Counted from the first letter of the stretch, positions 23,717 through 32,877 are shown. The stretch: DNA of 64,000 nt from JAMLHH01 sp964653095 (GCA_964653095.1 CAZZEH010000002.1:62001-126000), one strand, 5' to 3'. Notes: generated by a model from the letters alone, not told the origin. A program made the numbers and translations.

Positions 23717-25733
23717 CTGCTGAGGATTTGTTGAAAATGCGTATCAGTACAATCTCAATGGTTAAAAATAGCAATGCCAAAATTACACAAACTTTCCAAA
23801 GTCTCCTATTCCCATTGAATATACCACCGCTGTTTTTTCTGATAAGTTCATTGGAAGACAATACCTCCAAATACGGTTCGTCGTATCGGGTTGCCAATTC
23901 TTCTTTTGAGGCAAATTTCATTTCTGATTCCAAACGGCTGTAATTGCAGGCGATTTCTGATACTTTTTCGTCATTTCTTAAAATATCATACCAGCCGTCC
24001 CGGTTCATGAAAGCAGGGACCTCGATACCGGTAACCTGCCCCATTGGATACACAGAAGGAATAATCTCATACTGTCCTGAAGTCAGCTTAAATACATCTT
24101 TGCTGATACCGGAAGTTTTTAAACCCGACAGCACCTGCTTTTTTCCCATAGTATAATATAAAGGACTGTTTTCTGAGCGAATCAGTGCAAGATTATACAC
24201 AATAGGTGCAAATACTGTTTTGGTCGAAAAATTGCCCGACGAAGCGTGCAGACCGGAAGCCTGCAAATATACAATCCCTCTGTCTAACTGATATTTTTGT
24301 AAAAAAGAACGGCCGTTTTCAAATTTTAAAATCGAGTACTCCGGGACCTGATAAGATGAGGTAATCGTCCAGTATGCATACACTTCCGGCAAATCCACAT
24401 GCTCCGGAATGTGTTCAAACGCAATCGAGATGACCGGCTCCTGAGCATTCATCTCTGTAACTGTCAAATGCTGCGTTTTCTTTTCGGCATACTGACCAAC
24501 CGACAGGTCTGACAGCAGTTTATTATATGCCGAAGGTGCATTTTTCTCATGCGGTATCACATAGAGATTCCCGCCGGACTGCACATATTCTGTCAGATTT
24601 TCCTGCAATTCAGAGGATAATGCCGAAAGTTCATTCAGTACAATCAGACTGTAATCTTCCGTGACGGCGGCATTTTGCGGATTCTGACGATGTACCGTAA
24701 CACCCGGATCGCTTTTAAAGACCTGAAACACAGCACTTGAAGACTGTACTTCTTCCAGCAAAAGAACTTTATTGTTTTTGGGAGGTTCCAAACTAAAATA
24801 CAGCGTGTTATCAAATTCCAACTGAGCGTCTTCGATTGTTAGTTTTCCTTTTATCCACTGATTATCTTTTATAAAAAATGCCACAGTGTCCGTAATACTG
24901 CTGTTTTCAGGAAGATGAATTTCGTGTACACCTGCAAGGTCTCCCTGAATATACAAATGGATTTTTGAATCCCTTTCCGGTCCCTGATTGGAAACCTGAA
25001 GCACAAATTGATTGGAAGCGCCTTTGTACACGATTGGGTCAAGAAGAAACACAGAGTCAATCACAACATTGTATCGCTCTTTCTTTAAGACAGGCACCAA
25101 AGTAGTATGAGGACATACACTATCCCACTTTTCAGGCAGGGCATAGTTCTGAAAATCGCTGATATATATTGCCCGGACATCCTGCACGTGTATATCCTGC
25201 AACAGTTGTTGAGTCTGTCTGTTCCAGTCTGACATGTTTCGTACGGAAGAGGTAAACTGAATATCCTCTATTAATTTTTTAGCTTCCTCCACCGGATAAA
25301 AAGATTTCTGTCCGCCTTCCGAATCATGTGTCAAAATCATAACTTTGCCCTCTTTATCCATGCCGTCCAAAATATTTTTGGCGATATTCTTAGCTTCGTC
25401 CAACAGTGTCCGATTGTTATCTATATAGCTCATACTAAATGTATTGTCTATATAAATCAATAAATTGTCCGAAGAAATATTGGCGGAATTCTTATCTCCG
25501 ATAAACGGCAGAGCAAATGCAAGTGCTAAAAAAATAAGGGCTAGGATTCTTGAAATAAGGATGAGTAAATTTTTGAGCTTCCCCGTCTTTTTTTGTTCAA
25601 CAGCAGCTTCCTTTAAAAACTGAATACTCGAAAAGTATATCTTTTTATACCTCCTGAAATAAAACAGATGTATAATAATGGGAATGGCTATCGCAGAGAG
25701 TGCCCATAATATCCACGGTGAACCAAATCCCAT
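23706..25733 (-). CDS. BatA-domain membrane protein with degenerate von Willebrand A domain
   Basis: This 675-residue protein opens with the aerotolerance-regulator N-terminal domain: GFGSPWILWALSAIAIPIIIHLF, then FRRYKKIYFSSIQFLKE, and a second membrane segment at about 56-78. A von Willebrand-like domain follows with the MIDAS-type motif DNTFSMS (about residue 92). The rest is a large extracytoplasmic beta-rich part, and the chain ends with a membrane segment (KVCVILALLFLTIEIVLIRIF). In Bacteroidota such genes are linked to MoxR/BatABCDE systems of unclear function. Here the gene leads the operon with dihydroorotase-like, DUF4199 and glycosyltransferase genes. Confidence 0.82.
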   Translation of the reverse strand: MGFGSPWILWALSAIAIPIIIHLFYFRRYKKIYFSSIQFLKEAAVEQKKTGKLKNLLILISRILALIFLALAFALPFIGDKNSANISSDNLLIYIDNTFSMSYIDNNRTLLDEAKNIAKNILDGMDKEGKVMILTHDSEGGQKSFYPVEEAKKLIEDIQFTSSVRNMSDWNRQTQQLLQDIHVQDVRAIYISDFQNYALPEKWDSVCPHTTLVPVLKKERYNVVIDSVFLLDPIVYKGASNQFVLQVSNQGPERDSKIHLYIQGDLAGVHEIHLPENSSITDTVAFFIKDNQWIKGKLTIEDAQLEFDNTLYFSLEPPKNNKVLLLEEVQSSSAVFQVFKSDPGVTVHRQNPQNAAVTEDYSLIVLNELSALSSELQENLTEYVQSGGNLYVIPHEKNAPSAYNKLLSDLSVGQYAEKKTQHLTVTEMNAQEPVISIAFEHIPEHVDLPEVYAYWTITSSYQVPEYSILKFENGRSFLQKYQLDRGIVYLQASGLHASSGNFSTKTVFAPIVYNLALIRSENSPLYYTMGKKQVLSGLKTSGISKDVFKLTSGQYEIIPSVYPMGQVTGIEVPAFMNRDGWYDILRNDEKVSEIACNYSRLESEMKFASKEELATRYDEPYLEVLSSNELIRKNSGGIFNGNRRLWKVCVILALLFLTIEIVLIRIFNKSSADEI

Positions 25734-26375
25734 GACTCAAAAATACAAATTTCAGCGAGAGATTTACTTACAGTTTTAAATTCAAATTAGATTGTCAATG
25801 TCATATATCTATATCACGCTTCGGTCAGTTGATTGTACTCCGCCCAAGAGAATATAGATTTTTCGCTGCGCTGTACACTCTCGTCACGCTGGAAGCGTCT
25901 CATCGTCGAGAGCGTATGAATAAGAGCTTTCTCATTGTTGTTGTACACTCTCGTCACGCTGGACTATGTCCGCCTCAGGTGGAAGCGTCTCATCGTCGAG
26001 AGCGTATGAATAAGAGATTTCTCATTGTTGTTGTACACTCTTGTCACGCTGGAAGCGTCTCATCGACGAGAGCATGTGAATAAGAGCTTTCTCTTCGCCG
26101 CAAGGCGAATCGAAATGACGGTGTTGACATGATGTTAAGGAATCCATTACTCCTATTTGAGGTTGTATGTCTTCGGGTAGCTTTGAAGACTTTACCAGTG
26201 ATTGTATTCTGCCCAAGAGAATGTGAAAGCGTCTCTTTACAACATATTTTTACAGACTCTACCGGAGTCACACCACCACGGTAAATCTGAATTCATACAT
26301 TTTCTTTCAACAAGTAACCTATTCCGACTCTCACAAACAAAAACTTTTCATAAATTAACCCTACAATCCAATATC
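25734..26375. other. Gene-poor region with tandem and direct repeats before the hydroxyacid oxidase
   Basis: This stretch of about 640 bp has no credible gene. It holds three copies of a 70-bp unit (25872-26101). The block is flanked by two near-identical 24-bp direct repeats, TGATTGTACTCCGCCCAAGA and following at 25830-25853 and again at 26199-26222, differing at two positions. The last 150 bp before the ATG at 26376 would hold the promoter of the oxidase; no clear -7 element was recognised. Open frames over the repeats on both strands are low-complexity products of the repeats. Confidence 0.6.
25872..26109. repeat. Tandem repeat, three units of about 70 bp with nested inverted repeats
   Basis: Units begin at 25872, 25942 and 26032 with TGTACACTCTCGTCACGCTGG or a near variant. 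The second is longer by 20 bases (25963-25982). Each unit contains CTCTCG...CGAGAG, and within it ACGCT-GGA-AGCGT, so each can fold into a nested hairpin. The third unit has several changes and ends in CGCCGCAAGGCGAATCGAAATGACGG. Unit number and size do not fit CRISPR (no spacers). It looks like a dispersed palindromic repeat that has been amplified in tandem. Confidence 0.75.
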
Positions 26376-27641
26376 ATGAGTATAATCAAAGCATTTGAAA
26401 GACAGAAAGAAATATACATCAACGGCATTTCGGGCTGGAGAGCCAAAGTTCCGTTTGACTCAAATCAATTGAGAAAAAAATCCAAAAACTATATGTCAGA
26501 AACGACCTGGGCATATATAGACGGCGGAGCGGCGGACGAAACCACCATAGCGAGAAACCGTTCGGCATTTGACGATATCACCATTGTGCCGAGGTTTATG
26601 CGGGACAATACAGATGCAGATTTCTCTACCGAGATTTTCGGCACCCGACTCTCTTCTCCTTTCCTGCTGGCACCCATAGGCGCATTGGATATGGTGTGTA
26701 AAGATGCGGATATACTCATTGCCAAAGCCTGTGTGGCGACTGATACACCTTATGTGTTTTCTAATCAGGGCGGTAATTCTATGGAGGAATGTGCTGCTGT
26801 AATGGGCGATACCGACCGTTGGTTTCAGTTGTACTGGAGCAAGTCCGACGATTTGGTACTCTCTTTAGTCAAACGTGCCGAAGACAGCGGTTGTAAAGCC
26901 ATCGTACTCACCGTGGACACCACCATGCTGGGCTGGCGGGCGAGAGATTTATCATTGAGCTATCTCCCGTTCCTCAAAGGTTACGGCATAGGACAATATA
27001 CCTCAGACCCTGTATTTAATAAGTACGTAAAAAACGGTTGGGACGGAGCAGATACAGCTGCGGTCAGACCCAAACTTTCTATTGACACCATCAAGCACGT
27101 CTTTGAGCTGAAATCCAATTTTAAAGGTTCGCTGAAAGATGCGATGGCTTCGGTGCAGCTTTTCACTCAGATATATACCAACCCGGCTTTGAGTTGGGAA
27201 AAAGTCTCCTGGCTGAAAACCAAAACTAAACTGCCGATTATCATCAAAGGGATTTTGCATCCTGAAGATGCCGCACTGGCACATCAGGCGGGAGCAGATG
27301 GCGTAGTCGTTTCCAATCACGGTGGCCGTCAGGTCAACGGTGCAGTATCTTCGATAGAAATGTTGGCAGCAGTGCGCAAAGCCGTACCACAACCTTTCAA
27401 AGTACTTTTGGACAGTGGTATTCGTACCGGCAGCGATGTGTTTAAAGCAATTGCTCTTGGCGCCGATGCGGTACTACTCGGAAGACCTTATACGTACGGC
27501 TTGGCGATAGATCGTCAAAACGGTGTGGAAGCAGTCATCAAAAACATCCAAAACGATTTCGAACTGACTTCAAGACTATCGGGGTGTAGGAGCTTGAATG
27601 AGATTACGGAGGAGTGTTTGATGAATGTGCCAATTCATTAA
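26376..27641 (+). CDS. FMN-dependent alpha-hydroxyacid oxidase/dehydrogenase (lactate/glycolate oxidase family)
   Basis: This 421-residue TIM-barrel flavoprotein oxidises a 2-hydroxyacid to the 2-keto acid. Motifs include YIDGGAADETTIARNRSAFD near the start, LLAPIGALDMV, the QLYWSKSDD strand, the catalytic-base segment VVSNHGGRQVNGAVSS (about residue 315) with the His-Gly-Gly-Arg set, and the FMN phosphate site DSGIRTGSDVFKAIALGADAVLLG split over about 345-370. The ATG at 26376 is chosen; an upstream TTG frame reads through repeat sequence. Lactate, glycolate and longer hydroxyacids are all possible substrates. It stands alone, with long gene-poor stretches on both sides. Confidence 0.88.
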   Translation: MSIIKAFERQKEIYINGISGWRAKVPFDSNQLRKKSKNYMSETTWAYIDGGAADETTIARNRSAFDDITIVPRFMRDNTDADFSTEIFGTRLSSPFLLAPIGALDMVCKDADILIAKACVATDTPYVFSNQGGNSMEECAAVMGDTDRWFQLYWSKSDDLVLSLVKRAEDSGCKAIVLTVDTTMLGWRARDLSLSYLPFLKGYGIGQYTSDPVFNKYVKNGWDGADTAAVRPKLSIDTIKHVFELKSNFKGSLKDAMASVQLFTQIYTNPALSWEKVSWLKTKTKLPIIIKGILHPEDAALAHQAGADGVVVSNHGGRQVNGAVSSIEMLAAVRKAVPQPFKVLLDSGIRTGSDVFKAIALGADAVLLGRPYTYGLAIDRQNGVEAVIKNIQNDFELTSRLSGCRSLNEITEECLMNVPIH

Positions 27642-28208
27642 TTTGTCAATATATTGAATTAGCGATATGCCAATAATGCGGTAGTTGAGCGCTGTCTTGA
27701 GTTTATCGAAAGAGGCGAAGTAACTTGAAACCACTTGCAAAACATTACAAAAACAAACCTACAACTCAGATAAACTTATCGAGCAATTCAAAATTAGAAT
27801 CCCTAAAAGACAGAGTCTAAGAAGTAAATAGTTTGTGTTTTCAAGAATAATGTTTTGAGATATGAGGAGTTTGCAAGCGCGAAAATTAAATTTGAATACT
27901 TTCATTCCTGAGCTTAAGGACGATAAACTCTTAAGAACACTTTATTTCGTCCCAAATATCCAATAAATTTGGGACGAGATTAAAAGCAAAAGCCCCATGA
28001 TATAAGCGGAAGTCGCAAAAATACTGCAAGCTATGGCAAAAGAGGTCGCTCTTTCCGTAGATGTCTTTTCAGATTTTGACAGTCTAGGCTGTACCTTGTA
28101 TAGCGGAAAACTTAGACTGTTTGGGGTATCAAAATTTTCTCAAAGCCGTATTTGTATTTCTGTTTTAATAAAAATGATAATTTTACAGCATCGCATAAAA
28201 GTTAAAGC
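27642..28208. other. Gene-poor gap with one long hairpin
   Basis: No recognisable gene is seen in these 567 bp. A hairpin with an 11-bp perfect stem lies at 27947-27977. Near 27729-27743 the plus strand reads CCACTTGCAAAAC, the same 13 bases found next to the palindrome in repeat elements E1-E3 in minus-strand reading, which may be a remnant or chance. A 67-codon frame at 28033-28236 overlaps the start of the MscS gene and has no domain, so it is not called. Confidence 0.5.
27947..27977. other. Perfect 11-bp inverted repeat
   Basis: TCGTCCCAAAT (27947-27957) and ATTTGGGACGA (27967-27977) enclose a nine-base loop. No T-run follows on either strand, so it is not a standard terminator. It could be a protein-binding palindrome or a decayed repeat end. 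Confidence 0.5.
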
Positions 28209-29123
28209 ATGTTTGAACAGAAAAGAAGATTTTTGATACTCGTTTATTTTGCACTGGCATTTGTTTTCCTGTCGGTACATTATCTTTTCGGTCTTTCTTT
28301 TTTCGATCCCTGGCAAGGGTACAGACCTTTTGCGGAGAAACTCAGTTTGAGCGCTGCGCTCATATCTATTGTATTGCTGATTGGTAAGACAATTGAAAAT
28401 GTTATTGAGAGGCGTGCCGAAACTCACGGCGACAGATACAACCTTTTGAGAGTAAATAAGCTGCTCACTCTGGTGTTTGTGATAATTGTAGTTATTTCAT
28501 TTTTGTTCCAAAATCTTTATGCAGTCGCGGCCAGTTTGGGGCTGTTGTCATTGGTGATGGGTTTTGCCCTACAGGCTCCCATATCCTCTTTTATCGCCTG
28601 GCTGTATATTATTTTTAGAAAACCATATCAGGTAGGGGACAGGATTGAAATTGACGGTTTTAAAGGAGACGTGGTCGAAATAAATTATTTGGATACTATT
28701 ATCGAAGAGTTTAGCGGAGTTTATCTGACCAATGACAGACTGAGTGGCAGAATCGTCCATTTTCCTAACAGTGTGGTACTGAGAGCGCATGTGGTAAATT
28801 ATTCCGGTCCGTTTATACCTTTTATTTGGAATGAAACAGTTATTCAGGTTGCATACACGAGTGATTTATCTTTTGTAGAATCCTGCCTTAAAGAAGCTGC
28901 CGAAAGTGATTTCAGAAGCCGCTATCCCAAGATGGACGAGAGACAAAATCAGTCGGATGTCTTTTTTCGGTCTAACAGATACTCCTGGATGGAAGTTGTT
29001 GTTTCATATCCGGTAGAACCTACAGATACCACCGGCAGAAGAAATAGGATATTGAAAAAAGCACTGCCGTTATTAAATGGCCAACCCGACAAAGTGCAAT
29101 TTCCTGAGGGAGTTAAAAGATAA
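28209..29123 (+). CDS. MscS-family mechanosensitive ion channel
   Basis: This 304-residue inner-membrane protein has three predicted membrane segments (about 10-28, 45-63 and 80-105). The third runs into the pore-lining, glycine/alanine-rich stretch AASLGLLSLVMGFALQAPISSFIAW (about residues 103-127). The MscS beta domain follows, with YQVGDRIEIDGFKGDVVEINYL. Length is near that of E. coli MscS. Such channels open under membrane tension to release solutes after osmotic downshock. It is a single-gene unit ending convergently with the HtrA protease gene. Confidence 0.88.
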   Translation: MFEQKRRFLILVYFALAFVFLSVHYLFGLSFFDPWQGYRPFAEKLSLSAALISIVLLIGKTIENVIERRAETHGDRYNLLRVNKLLTLVFVIIVVISFLFQNLYAVAASLGLLSLVMGFALQAPISSFIAWLYIIFRKPYQVGDRIEIDGFKGDVVEINYLDTIIEEFSGVYLTNDRLSGRIVHFPNSVVLRAHVVNYSGPFIPFIWNETVIQVAYTSDLSFVESCLKEAAESDFRSRYPKMDERQNQSDVFFRSNRYSWMEVVVSYPVEPTDTTGRRNRILKKALPLLNGQPDKVQFPEGVKR

Positions 29124-29142
29124 TATGTAGCGAAACATAAAA

Positions 29143-29167
29143 ACCCCGACTTGCTGTAAGCCGGGGT
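29143..29167 (-). terminator. Terminator after the HtrA-type protease gene
   Basis: ACCCCG (29143-29148) pairs with CGGGGT (29162-29167), and CTT pairs with AAG inside the stem. On the minus strand it is followed by TTTTATG, so it ends the protease transcript. It lies 22 bp past that stop codon and also just after the MscS gene on the other strand, where it could work weakly. Confidence 0.75.
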
Positions 29168-29189
29168 AAAACCACTTTAACCACTCTCA

Positions 29190-30722
29190 CTAAAGCCCGA
29201 AGGCATAATATCTTGTACCGTTTTCATCCGGATATTTACCCTGAATCATAACACCTTCGCCTTTGCTGGCATCTAAAATGCGCTCTAAATCTTTTAACGT
29301 TTTGACAGGCCTTTTGTTTACAGCTGTAATGATAAAGCCTTCTTTCATATTCGTATTGTCACGAATAATTCCTTTTTCGATTTTGTTAACTTTAAGGCCG
29401 CCCGCAAGCCCTATGCGCCTTGCCTGAGATGTGTTAAGTTCTTCAAGTTCCACACCGAGACTTTCAATCACATTTTTTGCAGTATTCTTTAAATCATCTT
29501 TATTGACAAGTGCAGTCGTATTGTCTCTGTTTTTGAGGGTGACAGTTACAGTCTTTAATTTATTGTCTCTGAGGTATTCTACATGGATTTTATCGCCGGG
29601 ACGATATCTTGCGACAATCTCCTGTAGCTCAGGTGAGGTTTTAATGCCTTTATCTTCAATTTTGATGATAATATCACCGCCTTTCAGACCGGCATCGTCG
29701 GCACCGCTTCCCTTCTGAACCTCAGAAATATATGCACCTTCCACTTTATCCAAATTCAGTTCTTTAGCAAGTTTATCATCTACGGGGCTCATGGTAATGC
29801 CCATATAGCCTCTTTGTACGGCTCCAAACTCTATGATATCATCGACTACTTTTTTGACCAAATTGGAAGGTATGGCAAAAGAATACCCCGCATATACTCC
29901 CGAAGGAGAGGCTATAGCCGTGTTGATACCAATTAAATCACCGTTTAAATCGACTAATGCCCCGCCGCTGTTACCCGGATTGACGGCAGCATCCGTTTGT
30001 ATGAAAGATTCAATGGCAGACATCCCTGCTTTTTGTTGGAGCAAGTTAATATTTCTTGCTTTTGCACTGATGATACCTGCGGTTACGGTAGAGGAAAGAT
30101 TAAACGGATTTCCTACTGCCAGTACCCACTGTCCGATTTTCGTGGCATCAGAATTCCCAAACTTAATGGCAGAAAGATTTTCGGTGTCAATTTTAATGAC
30201 TGCTAAATCTGTGCTTTGAGCAGTCCCTACAAGTGTAGCCTGATAGCTTCTGTTGTCGTGCAGCACAACTTCTATCTCATCCGCATTTTCAATGACGTGA
30301 TTGTTCGTCACGATATAACCGTCTTCCGAAATAATTACTCCCGAACCGCTGCCTAATGGTACAATGCGCTCGGTTTCTTCTTCCTGTTTTTGAGGTTTTC
30401 TGTTGTACGGATCACCAAAAAAGTATTCAAATAAGTCCATAGGACCTCCGCCTCTCTGACTGTATCGGTCGGTTGCCTTGGTTTTGGTGGTAATATGTAC
30501 TACTGTAGGCATGCTTACTTCAGAGGCGAGTATGAAAGCATCCGAGGGCAAAGCTCCGTTCAGACTGGTAAATGCAGCCGGTACAGAGTAATGGGATGTA
30601 CTCTCGACACTTTTTTGGATAGTAGTTGAATCTTGGCCGTTAAGCTTGTTGTTGATTAAAAGAACAAGGCTGGCACTCGTGATTCCGATTAGGAGAAAGC
30701 TTAGAAATTTTTTCATAGTCAT
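29190..30722 (-). CDS. degQ: HtrA/DegQ-type periplasmic serine protease with two PDZ domains
   Basis: This 510-residue protein begins with a membrane anchor or signal (FLSFLLIGITSASLVLLI). The trypsin-like domain (about 60-310) shows the full catalytic triad: His in YIVTNNHVIENADE, Asp in STDLAVIKID and Ser in AAVNPGNSGGALVD. Two PDZ domains follow (about 310-400 and 415-510), the first with DDAGLKGGDIIIKIEDKGIKT split by a turn. HtrA proteases degrade or refold damaged envelope proteins. A glutamine-rich insert near residues 88-116 (RQRGG to KQEEE region) lies where DegP has its LA loop. Single-gene unit with its own terminator. Confidence 0.92.
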   Translation of the reverse strand: MTMKKFLSFLLIGITSASLVLLINNKLNGQDSTTIQKSVESTSHYSVPAAFTSLNGALPSDAFILASEVSMPTVVHITTKTKATDRYSQRGGGPMDLFEYFFGDPYNRKPQKQEEETERIVPLGSGSGVIISEDGYIVTNNHVIENADEIEVVLHDNRSYQATLVGTAQSTDLAVIKIDTENLSAIKFGNSDATKIGQWVLAVGNPFNLSSTVTAGIISAKARNINLLQQKAGMSAIESFIQTDAAVNPGNSGGALVDLNGDLIGINTAIASPSGVYAGYSFAIPSNLVKKVVDDIIEFGAVQRGYMGITMSPVDDKLAKELNLDKVEGAYISEVQKGSGADDAGLKGGDIIIKIEDKGIKTSPELQEIVARYRPGDKIHVEYLRDNKLKTVTVTLKNRDNTTALVNKDDLKNTAKNVIESLGVELEELNTSQARRIGLAGGLKVNKIEKGIIRDNTNMKEGFIITAVNKRPVKTLKDLERILDASKGEGVMIQGKYPDENGTRYYAFGL

Positions 30723-30889
30723 TAACTTGTTTTATGTATGCAACTCAGTTTGTACAAATAATGTTCCTTTTCCCGTAAAATTATTAGTTTAATGATTTTT
30801 TACGCGGTTAAAAAAAGTTAAGTGAAATTGGATAAGAAATAGAAGCTGACTTTTGCGGATATAAACTATTTCTGTAAATTACTTTCCTT

Positions 30890-30897
30890 TACATTTG
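30890..30897 (+). promoter_or_regulatory. Candidate -7 element TACATTTG of gatC
   Basis: The sequence fits the Bacteroidota sigma-A consensus TAnnTTTG and lies 21 bp before the ATG at 30918. No good -33 TTTG is present at the expected 19-21-bp spacing, so the call is moderate. Confidence 0.4.
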
Positions 30898-30917
30898 CAC
30901 TTTGTATAGAATTGAAT

Positions 30918-31217
30918 ATGAAAATCGACGATAAATTGGTGGACAAGCTCGCAGAGATTACGATGCTTGAGTTTTCTGGTAAAGAAAGAGAAAAAATAAA
31001 AGCAGATTTGGAAAGAATTACTTCGTTTATGGATATTCTAAATGAAGTGGATACCGAAGGAGTAGAGCCTTTAATCTATGTGAATGAAGATGAAACCAAT
31101 GTGCCGAGAGAAGATGTACCTGTGCAGACTTTGACGAGAGAAGAAGCTTTTTCCAATGCTCCGTTGCATGATTCGGATTATTTTAAGGTGCCAAAATTTG
31201 TGACACGCAAGTCATAA
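30918..31217 (+). CDS. gatC: Asp-tRNA(Asn)/Glu-tRNA(Gln) amidotransferase subunit C
   Basis: The 99-residue product is the small stabilising subunit of the GatCAB amidotransferase, which converts mischarged Glu-tRNA(Gln) or Asp-tRNA(Asn) to the amide form. It has the family pattern of an N-terminal helix (LVDKLAEITMLEFSGKEREK), DLERITSFMDILNEVDTEGVEPL, and a C-terminal tail with LREDxP-like VPREDVPVQ and DSDYFKVPKFV. The ATG at 30918 is preferred to the TTG at 30912. gatA and gatB are not here, as is common in Bacteroidota. It is three bases upstream of an ABC ATPase gene. Confidence 0.88.
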   Translation: MKIDDKLVDKLAEITMLEFSGKEREKIKADLERITSFMDILNEVDTEGVEPLIYVNEDETNVPREDVPVQTLTREEAFSNAPLHDSDYFKVPKFVTRKS

Positions 31218-31220
31218 AAC

Positions 31221-31910
31221 ATGCAAAAACTGATTGAACTGCAAAATATTACAAGAAGTTTCCAAATGGGAGCAGAGGAGCTTTTGGTGCTGAAGGGTAT
31301 AGACTTGTCGGTGAGTTCAAATGAGTATGTAGCCTTGATGGGACCTTCCGGAAGCGGGAAATCCACTCTGATGAATATACTCGGATGCTTAGATACACCT
31401 ACAGGCGGGAAATATTTGCTGGACGGACTGGATGTGAGTGCCATGAATGACAATGAACTTGCAAGTATCAGAAACAGCAAAATCGGTTTTATATTTCAGA
31501 CTTTTAACCTCGTACCCCGGCTGACGACATTGGAAAATGTGGCTCTGCCTTTAATTTATGCCGGAATAGGAAAAAGAGAACGAATCAAAAAGGCCGAAGA
31601 GGTCTTGGCAAAAGTTGGGTTGTCAGACAGGCTGACTCATAAGCCTAATGAATTATCCGGCGGACAACGGCAGCGGGTAGCCATTGCGAGATCGTTGGTG
31701 AACAATCCTACTCTGTTGCTGGCGGATGAACCGACAGGAAATTTGGATACCAAAACGTCTTATGAAATTATGGCTATATTTGAAGAGTTGCATCAACAGG
31801 GAAATACAATTATAATAGTTACCCATGAAGAGGATATTGCAGAATACTCTAAGAGAATTGTCCGGCTGAGAGACGGAGAAATAGAAGATGACAGTCTGAA
31901 AAGTAAATAG
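31221..31910 (+). CDS. ABC transporter ATP-binding protein, LolD/MacB type
   Basis: This 229-residue ATPase has the Walker A motif GPSGSGKSTLMN (about 38-49), the Q-loop in FIFQTFNLVPRLT, the signature LSGGQRQRVAIARS (about 142-155), Walker B LLADEPTGNLD and the H-loop VTHEEDIAEY. The EPTGNLD form and length are those of the LolD/MacB/FtsE class, which serves lipoprotein release, drug or peptide export, or cell-division complexes. No permease gene is adjacent, so the partner is unknown. It follows gatC by three bases and is surely cotranscribed with it. Confidence 0.88.
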   Translation: MQKLIELQNITRSFQMGAEELLVLKGIDLSVSSNEYVALMGPSGSGKSTLMNILGCLDTPTGGKYLLDGLDVSAMNDNELASIRNSKIGFIFQTFNLVPRLTTLENVALPLIYAGIGKRERIKKAEEVLAKVGLSDRLTHKPNELSGGQRQRVAIARSLVNNPTLLLADEPTGNLDTKTSYEIMAIFEELHQQGNTIIIVTHEEDIAEYSKRIVRLRDGEIEDDSLKSK

Positions 31911-31930
31911 AAATCGGCGTTTTTAATGTA

Positions 31931-31938
31931 TATATTTG
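31931..31938 (+). promoter_or_regulatory. Candidate -7 element TATATTTG before the adenosyltransferase gene
   Basis: It matches TAnnTTTG, 38 bp upstream of the ATG at 31976, in a 65-bp gap after the ABC ATPase gene. No -33 element is evident. Confidence 0.3.
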
Positions 31939-31975
31939 GTATAATCCGCAATAATTAAATCTTGAAGCCTGCAAA

Positions 31976-32518
31976 ATGAAAATTTATACCAAGAGAGGCG
32001 ATAAAGGAGAAACATCTTTGTATGGCGGTACAAGGGTACCCAAGGATCATATACGAATAGAAGCCTATGGTACCGTAGATGAACTAAATGCACATATAGG
32101 CGTATGTATGTCCTATATGGCAGATGATAAAGAGATTGTGTTTTGGCGGGGGGTACAGAGTCGTCTCTTTGATATAGGAGCCAATCTCGCGGAGGACGGA
32201 AAAAAACCTCAAATATATCTTCCGGAAGTAAATACGGAACATTTACAGGACTTGGAACAGGCTATAGATAGGATAGGAGCCAATCTTGTACCACTGAAGA
32301 AATTTATTTTGCCATCCGGCCATATTGCAGTGTCATACTGTCATGTCGCCAGAACAGTTTGTCGGAGAGCAGAAAGAACGCTGGTGCGACTATCTCATGA
32401 AGAATCCATTAATCCCATACTCATTCAGTACTTAAATCGGCTCTCAGATTTACTCTTTATTTATGCCAGAGAATTTGGCAGAAGATTTGATGTGGAGGAA
32501 ATAAAATGGATTAGTTGA
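31976..32518 (+). CDS. Cob(I)alamin adenosyltransferase, PduO type
   Basis: This 180-residue enzyme transfers the 5'-deoxyadenosyl group of ATP to cob(I)alamin to make coenzyme B12. The ATP-binding N-terminus IYTKRGDKGETSLYGG and the VDELNAHIG segment (about 38-46) are typical. The C-terminal helix contains CRRAERTLVRL and IQYLNRLSDLLFIYARE, with the conserved Arg and Asn-Arg-Leu-Ser-Asp pattern. Adenosylcobalamin is likely used by methylmalonyl-CoA mutase or ribonucleotide reductase elsewhere. No cobalamin riboswitch was recognised upstream. Confidence 0.9.
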   Translation: MKIYTKRGDKGETSLYGGTRVPKDHIRIEAYGTVDELNAHIGVCMSYMADDKEIVFWRGVQSRLFDIGANLAEDGKKPQIYLPEVNTEHLQDLEQAIDRIGANLVPLKKFILPSGHIAVSYCHVARTVCRRAERTLVRLSHEESINPILIQYLNRLSDLLFIYAREFGRRFDVEEIKWIS

Positions 32519-32595
32519 TTATCCAAAAATATTTTGTGAGAAAAACTACTTTTTTAGTAATATAATTGATATTGTTGCACAAAAAATAAACAGGT

Positions 32596-32817
32596 ATGTA
32601 TTGGACACTCGAATTGGCATCATATCTTGAAGATGCACCGTGGCCTTCTACAAAAGATGAGCTGATAGACTATGCGATACGCAGCGGTGCTCCTATCGAG
32701 GTAATAGAAAACCTTCAGGAGTTGGAAGAGGAAGAGGAAATTTATGAGAGCATTGAAGATATCTGGCCGGACTATCCGACAAAAGAAGATTTTCTCTTTA
32801 ATGAAGATGAGTATTGA
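32596..32817 (+). CDS. DUF2795 small acidic protein
   Basis: This 73-residue, strongly acidic protein starts WTLELASYLEDAPWPSTKDEL, followed by LIDYAIRSGAPIEVIENLQELEEEEEIYES. This is the Bacteroidota version of the DUF2795 domain, a short fold of unknown function with the pattern of an aliphatic helix, a 'yPatK' turn and a second helix. The C-terminus is rich in Asp and Glu. It is monocistronic with a strong terminator 32 bp after its stop. Confidence 0.78.
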   Translation: MYWTLELASYLEDAPWPSTKDELIDYAIRSGAPIEVIENLQELEEEEEIYESIEDIWPDYPTKEDFLFNEDEY

Positions 32818-32848
32818 TAATTTTAATTTGTTTAAAGAACATCTTAGT

Positions 32849-32877
32849 AAAAGGCTTCTGATTGTAGAAGCCTTTTT
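32849..32877 (+). terminator. Terminator after the DUF2795 gene
   Basis: AAAAGGCTTC (32849-32858) pairs with GAAGCCTTTT (32867-32876) around an eight-base loop, and the T-run is part of the stem end. A strong bidirectional-looking hairpin. Confidence 0.88.

Noticed and set aside
25872..26109. CRISPR-like array
   Set aside because: The 70-bp units follow one another directly, with no unique spacers of constant length, and no cas gene is near.
28033..28236. 67-codon frame before the MscS gene
   Set aside because: No domain, overlaps the MscS start in another frame and lies in a gene-poor stretch.
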